Source: Treponema sp.
Lineage (GTDB): Bacteria; Spirochaetota; Spirochaetia; Treponematales; Breznakiellaceae
Assembly: GCA_031281685.1 (NCBI GenBank)
Contig: JAITFA010000223.1
Location: 1-14,999, forward strand
Length of the DNA stretch: 14,999 nt
Direction: 5' to 3'
Part shown: positions 14,145 through 14,999 of the stretch, piece by piece
Position numbering within the stretch: position 1 is the stretch's first letter
Layout: each line of letters begins with the position of its first letter
The notes under the pieces: model-generated
Told to the model about the DNA's origin: nothing
The model's database searches: none
The model's input: only the letters and a program-made list of their open reading frames with translations
Made by a program: the position numbers and the translations under genes

Positions 14145-14714
14145 ATGCCTTTTAACATTAAAGTAAGCGGCTTTATCGGTATCAGCGCGTTTATCCTTTC
14201 GTTTCTTATAGGCTTTGTAAGCGGCGGCAGTATCCTCATGGTACTTTTACGTGCGGGTATTCTGGGTGCGGGTTTTTTCGTTCTGGTAACGTGCGCTCAG
14301 TTTCTTCTCCATCAGTTTCTGCCGGAACTAATTATTGACGAAGTTGCTGTGGACACGGCGACAGCGCCCGGCTCAAAACTTGACATATCCGTAGATGATA
14401 CCAGCGACGACGCCGGCCTCGCGGCGCTACTCGTGAGCGCGGGTGTGGATACCGGGAAAAGCAACGGCGCTGATAGCAAAACTACGGCAAAGCCTGCTCT
14501 GGATCAAGGCGAGGCGCTTAGGTATAATGATAACTTGGAAAGTAAAGATCACTCCGACGGCTCGCGTAATGTGCTTGCTTCGGGTGATGAACAAAATAGA
14601 GAGCTGGAATCCGATTCTCCGGCTTTTAACAAGAAAGATGGCGAGTTCAATCCGGCGAAGAATTACACTCCCCAAGATCTAGCATCCGCCATAACTACTA
14701 TGTTAAAACAGTAG
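14145..14714 (+). CDS. Unrecognised two-helix membrane protein between flhG and fliA
   Basis: I do not recognise a named family. The 189-residue protein starts with two closely spaced hydrophobic segments, about residues 9-28 (FIGISAFILSFLIGFVSGG) and 30-56 (ILMVLLRAGILGAGFFVLV), probably a membrane hairpin with little between them. The rest is soluble, acidic and low in complexity, rich in Asp, Ser, Gly and Lys (VDDTSDDAG, SKTTAKPALDQGE, SKDHSDGSRN). It ends in a likely helix, YTPQDLASAITTMLKQ. A strong GAGGAGG near 14132-14138 precedes the ATG, so it is well translated and likely real. Treponeme fla operons appear to carry a hypothetical gene at this position. Its place between flhG and fliA suggests a flagellar or cell-envelope role, but that is inference. 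Confidence 0.85.
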   Translation: MPFNIKVSGFIGISAFILSFLIGFVSGGSILMVLLRAGILGAGFFVLVTCAQFLLHQFLPELIIDEVAVDTATAPGSKLDISVDDTSDDAGLAALLVSAGVDTGKSNGADSKTTAKPALDQGEALRYNDNLESKDHSDGSRNVLASGDEQNRELESDSPAFNKKDGEFNPAKNYTPQDLASAITTMLKQ

Positions 14715-14723
14715 AAACAACAA

Positions 14724-14999
14724 ATGACAGAAGAAGAACGCTGGCTGGAGTATTGCCAGACCAAAAACCCCAAAATACGGGAAGATTTTATAAAACAGTA
14801 CGCTCCTCTGGTAAAATATGTAGCTGGTAAAGTCGCTGTTGGTATGCCTCACACGGTTGAATTCGATGACCTTGTTGGCTATGGCAACTTCGGGCTTCTC
14901 GATGCCATTGACAAGTTTGACCCCCACAAGGGCGTCAAATTCAAAACCTATGCCGTAACCCGTATCCGCGGCGCAATCTTTGACGAACTGCGTTCTATT
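14724..14999 (+). CDS. fliA: FliA/WhiG-family sigma factor, N-terminal part
   Basis: Ninety-two in-frame codons run from ATG 14724 to the window edge. They start [20 protein letters not shown] and contain sigma-70 region 2: [11 protein letters not shown], then [22 protein letters not shown] (quoted as [15 protein letters not shown] and AIDKFDP), then [22 protein letters not shown]. The DELRS ending is typical of the sigma-28 (FliA/SigD/WhiG) group, which transcribes late flagellar and chemotaxis genes. Regions 3 and 4 lie outside the window, so integrity of the full gene is unknown. It starts nine bases after the preceding stop without a clear ribosome-binding site, so it may depend on coupled translation. 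Confidence 0.95.
   Translation, partial: MTEEERWLEYCQTKNPKIREDFIKQYAPLVKYVAGKVAVGMPHTVEFDDLVGYGNFGLLDAIDKFDPHKGVKFKTYAVTRIRGAIFDELRSI

Overview
This window is a long run of 16 co-directional genes, all on the + strand, and nearly every one is recognisable as flagellar. The order is (end of a flgD-like gene), flgE, flbD, motA, motB, fliL, fliM, fliY, fliO-like, fliP, fliQ, fliR, flhB, flhA, flhF, flhG, a small two-helix membrane protein, and the start of fliA. This matches the large fla operon of treponemes. FlgE carries a single cysteine at residue 178 and a lysine at 165, the pair that forms the lysinoalanine cross-link in the Treponema denticola hook. I therefore infer a spirochete of the Treponema group with periplasmic flagella. 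By eye the base composition is close to 50% GC, which would suit a gut or termite treponeme. The species is not determinable from the sequence alone.

Layout. Positions 1-3206 hold the hook protein, FlbD/SwrD and the MotA/MotB stator. After a short AT-rich gap, 3243-5921 holds FliL and the switch proteins FliM and FliY. A 60-base gap with a hairpin leads into the export gate (FliO-like, FliP, FliQ, FliR, FlhB, FlhA; 5997-11935). Next come the placement and number regulators FlhF and FlhG (11946-14128). The window ends with an unrecognised 189-residue membrane protein and the first 92 codons of the FliA/WhiG-family sigma factor.

Most junctions are 0-18 bases or overlap (ATGA at fliM/fliY, TGATG at flhF/flhG), so translation is probably coupled and the whole set is probably one transcript. 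I see no convincing intrinsic terminator or strong promoter. The exceptions to tight packing are motB-fliL (36 bases), fliY-fliO (75 bases to the preferred start), fliR-flhB (99 bases, tandem palindromic repeat) and flhB-flhA (63 bases, palindrome). Three of these four carry inverted repeats.

This is mostly a conserved core region, not an accessory island, and I do not claim a wholly new system. The points that deserve a second look are the tandem hairpin repeat between fliR and flhB, which have an open same-frame junction; the apparent loss of both CheC-type phosphatase sites in FliY; the likely CTG start of the FliO-like gene; the slippery T tract in flhB; and the uncharacterised two-helix protein between flhG and fliA.
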